Positions 63,498-64,000 of a DNA stretch of 64,000 nucleotides are shown here, piece after piece. Where the stretch lies: the NCBI RefSeq assembly GCF_013370205.1, contig NZ_JABWGV010000001.1, positions 248,001-312,000 of the forward strand, read 5' to 3'. Each line of letters starts with the position of its first letter. Position 1 is the stretch's first letter. The position numbers and the translations under genes were made by a program. The notes below the pieces were generated by a model. The model had not been told where the DNA came from. It saw nothing but the letters and a program-made list of their open reading frames with translations, and made no database searches. Source of the DNA: Qipengyuania atrilutea. Its GTDB lineage: Bacteria > Pseudomonadota > Alphaproteobacteria > Sphingomonadales > Sphingomonadaceae.

Positions 63498-64000
63498 TTA
63501 ATGATCTTCGTCGGGCGGATAGAGCCCGGTCGCGGCGAAATGGACCATCTCGGCGACGTTGGTAGCGTGATCCCCGATACGCTCGATGTTGCGGGCTACG
63601 AAAAGGAGCTGCGCCGCGCTCGAAATCGTCGCAGGATTCTCGACCATGTGGCTGACAAGGTTGCGAAAAATACTATCGTAGAACGCGTCGACCTTTTCGT
63701 CAGTCTTGATGACTTCCAGCGCCAGCTCCGGATCGCGGGCGGCATAGGCGGTCAGAACGTCATGGACCATTTCGGCGGCAACTTCGGCCATCGCTGGGAT
63801 TAGCGTCAGCGGTTCGAAACGGGACCGGTTCTCGATCCGGTCGACCCGCTTGGCGATGTTTTTCGCATAATCGCCAATGCGTTCAACCACGCCAGCGATC
63901 TTAAGCGCGGCGATGACCTCGCGCAGATCGTCCGCCATCGGGGCGCGCAGGGCGATGACCCGGACCGCGAGCCGGTCGACCTCGGTTTCCAGGGCGTCGA
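63498..64000 (-). CDS. phoU: Phosphate transport regulator PhoU, partial
   Basis: Metal-binding helical protein that restrains PhoR through the Pst transporter. Only the C-terminal ~167 residues are present; the reading frame continues to the window edge as DALETEVDRLAVRVIALRAPMADDLREV. Both repeats' signatures are seen: RIGDYAKNIAKRVDRIENRS and ERIGDHATNVAEMVHFAATG. The N-terminus lies outside the window. Confidence 0.95.
   Translation of the reverse strand, partial: DALETEVDRLAVRVIALRAPMADDLREVIAALKIAGVVERIGDYAKNIAKRVDRIENRSRFEPLTLIPAMAEVAAEMVHDVLTAYAARDPELALEVIKTDEKVDAFYDSIFRNLVSHMVENPATISSAAQLLFVARNIERIGDHATNVAEMVHFAATGLYPPDEDH

Overview
The window is an ordinary, gene-dense piece of chromosome from an alphaproteobacterium, most likely order Sphingomonadales, family Erythrobacteraceae or a close relative. 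The support is a high G+C content, an FeS-type photolyase, a dciA-DsbA-DsbA-smc cluster, a CobT-type VWA protein, an ScfR regulator divergent from isocitrate lyase, and GTTC-N7-GTTC / GAAC-N7-GAAC SOS boxes. Genus assignment is inference. I found no insertion sequence, integrase, prophage or CRISPR array. No gene-free stretch exceeds about 240 bases; the longest is 11904-12144.

Layout. 1-4.3 kb: the F1 ATP synthase operon (atpH-atpA-atpG-atpD, minus strand, atpD cut by the window edge) with two inserted small genes, an ABM-fold monooxygenase-like gene and a lipoprotein gene. 4.3-8.6 kb: a membrane-anchored trypsin-like protease, Ada, and an FeS-cluster (6-4)-type photolyase. 8.6-12 kb: two tandem HEYAH metalloprotease/TPR paralogues, the second with lower G+C. 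12-16.4 kb: azoR/HxlR divergent pair, priA, a DUF4197 protein and a doubtful small gene. 16.5-22.2 kb: transaldolase-like aldolase, cobT, nitroreductase, cysS and a D-2-hydroxyacid dehydrogenase. 22.2-23.6 kb: a small HTH-like gene and its overlapping partner, divergent from an S24 repressor, with an SOS box and tandem operators between them. 23.6-27.5 kb: MBL hydrolase, rpmF-plsX-fabH, ihfA and a MerR regulator. 27.5-34.3 kb: smc, two DsbA-like proteins, dciA and mutY. 34.3-41.7 kb: serine beta-lactamase-like hydrolase, nudC, a ThiE-like protein, L,D-transpeptidase and M23 peptidase, efp, an inositol monophosphatase and tRNA-Leu(CAA). 41.8-48.7 kb: SLC13 permease, M20 amidohydrolase, aceA with a small partner gene, ScfR, and a small membrane protein. 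48.9-59.1 kb: the PrsK/PrsR two-component system, transporters, panB-DUF475 and a stress protein. 59.3-62 kb: a radical SAM-UdgX operon behind an SOS box. 62-64 kb: extensin-like protein, phoB and phoU (cut by the window edge).

How the genes work together. DNA repair is prominent (Ada, photolyase, MutY, UdgX with its radical SAM partner, PriA), and two loci carry alphaproteobacterial LexA boxes. Envelope and redox functions form another theme: L,D-transpeptidase, M23 peptidase, two DsbA-like proteins, the protease, and PrsK/R of the XrtA/PEP-CTERM exopolysaccharide system. The least described elements are the two insertions in the atp operon, the SOS-boxed HTH/S24 locus, the tandem HEYAH-TPR proteins, and the SOS-boxed radical SAM-UdgX pair.
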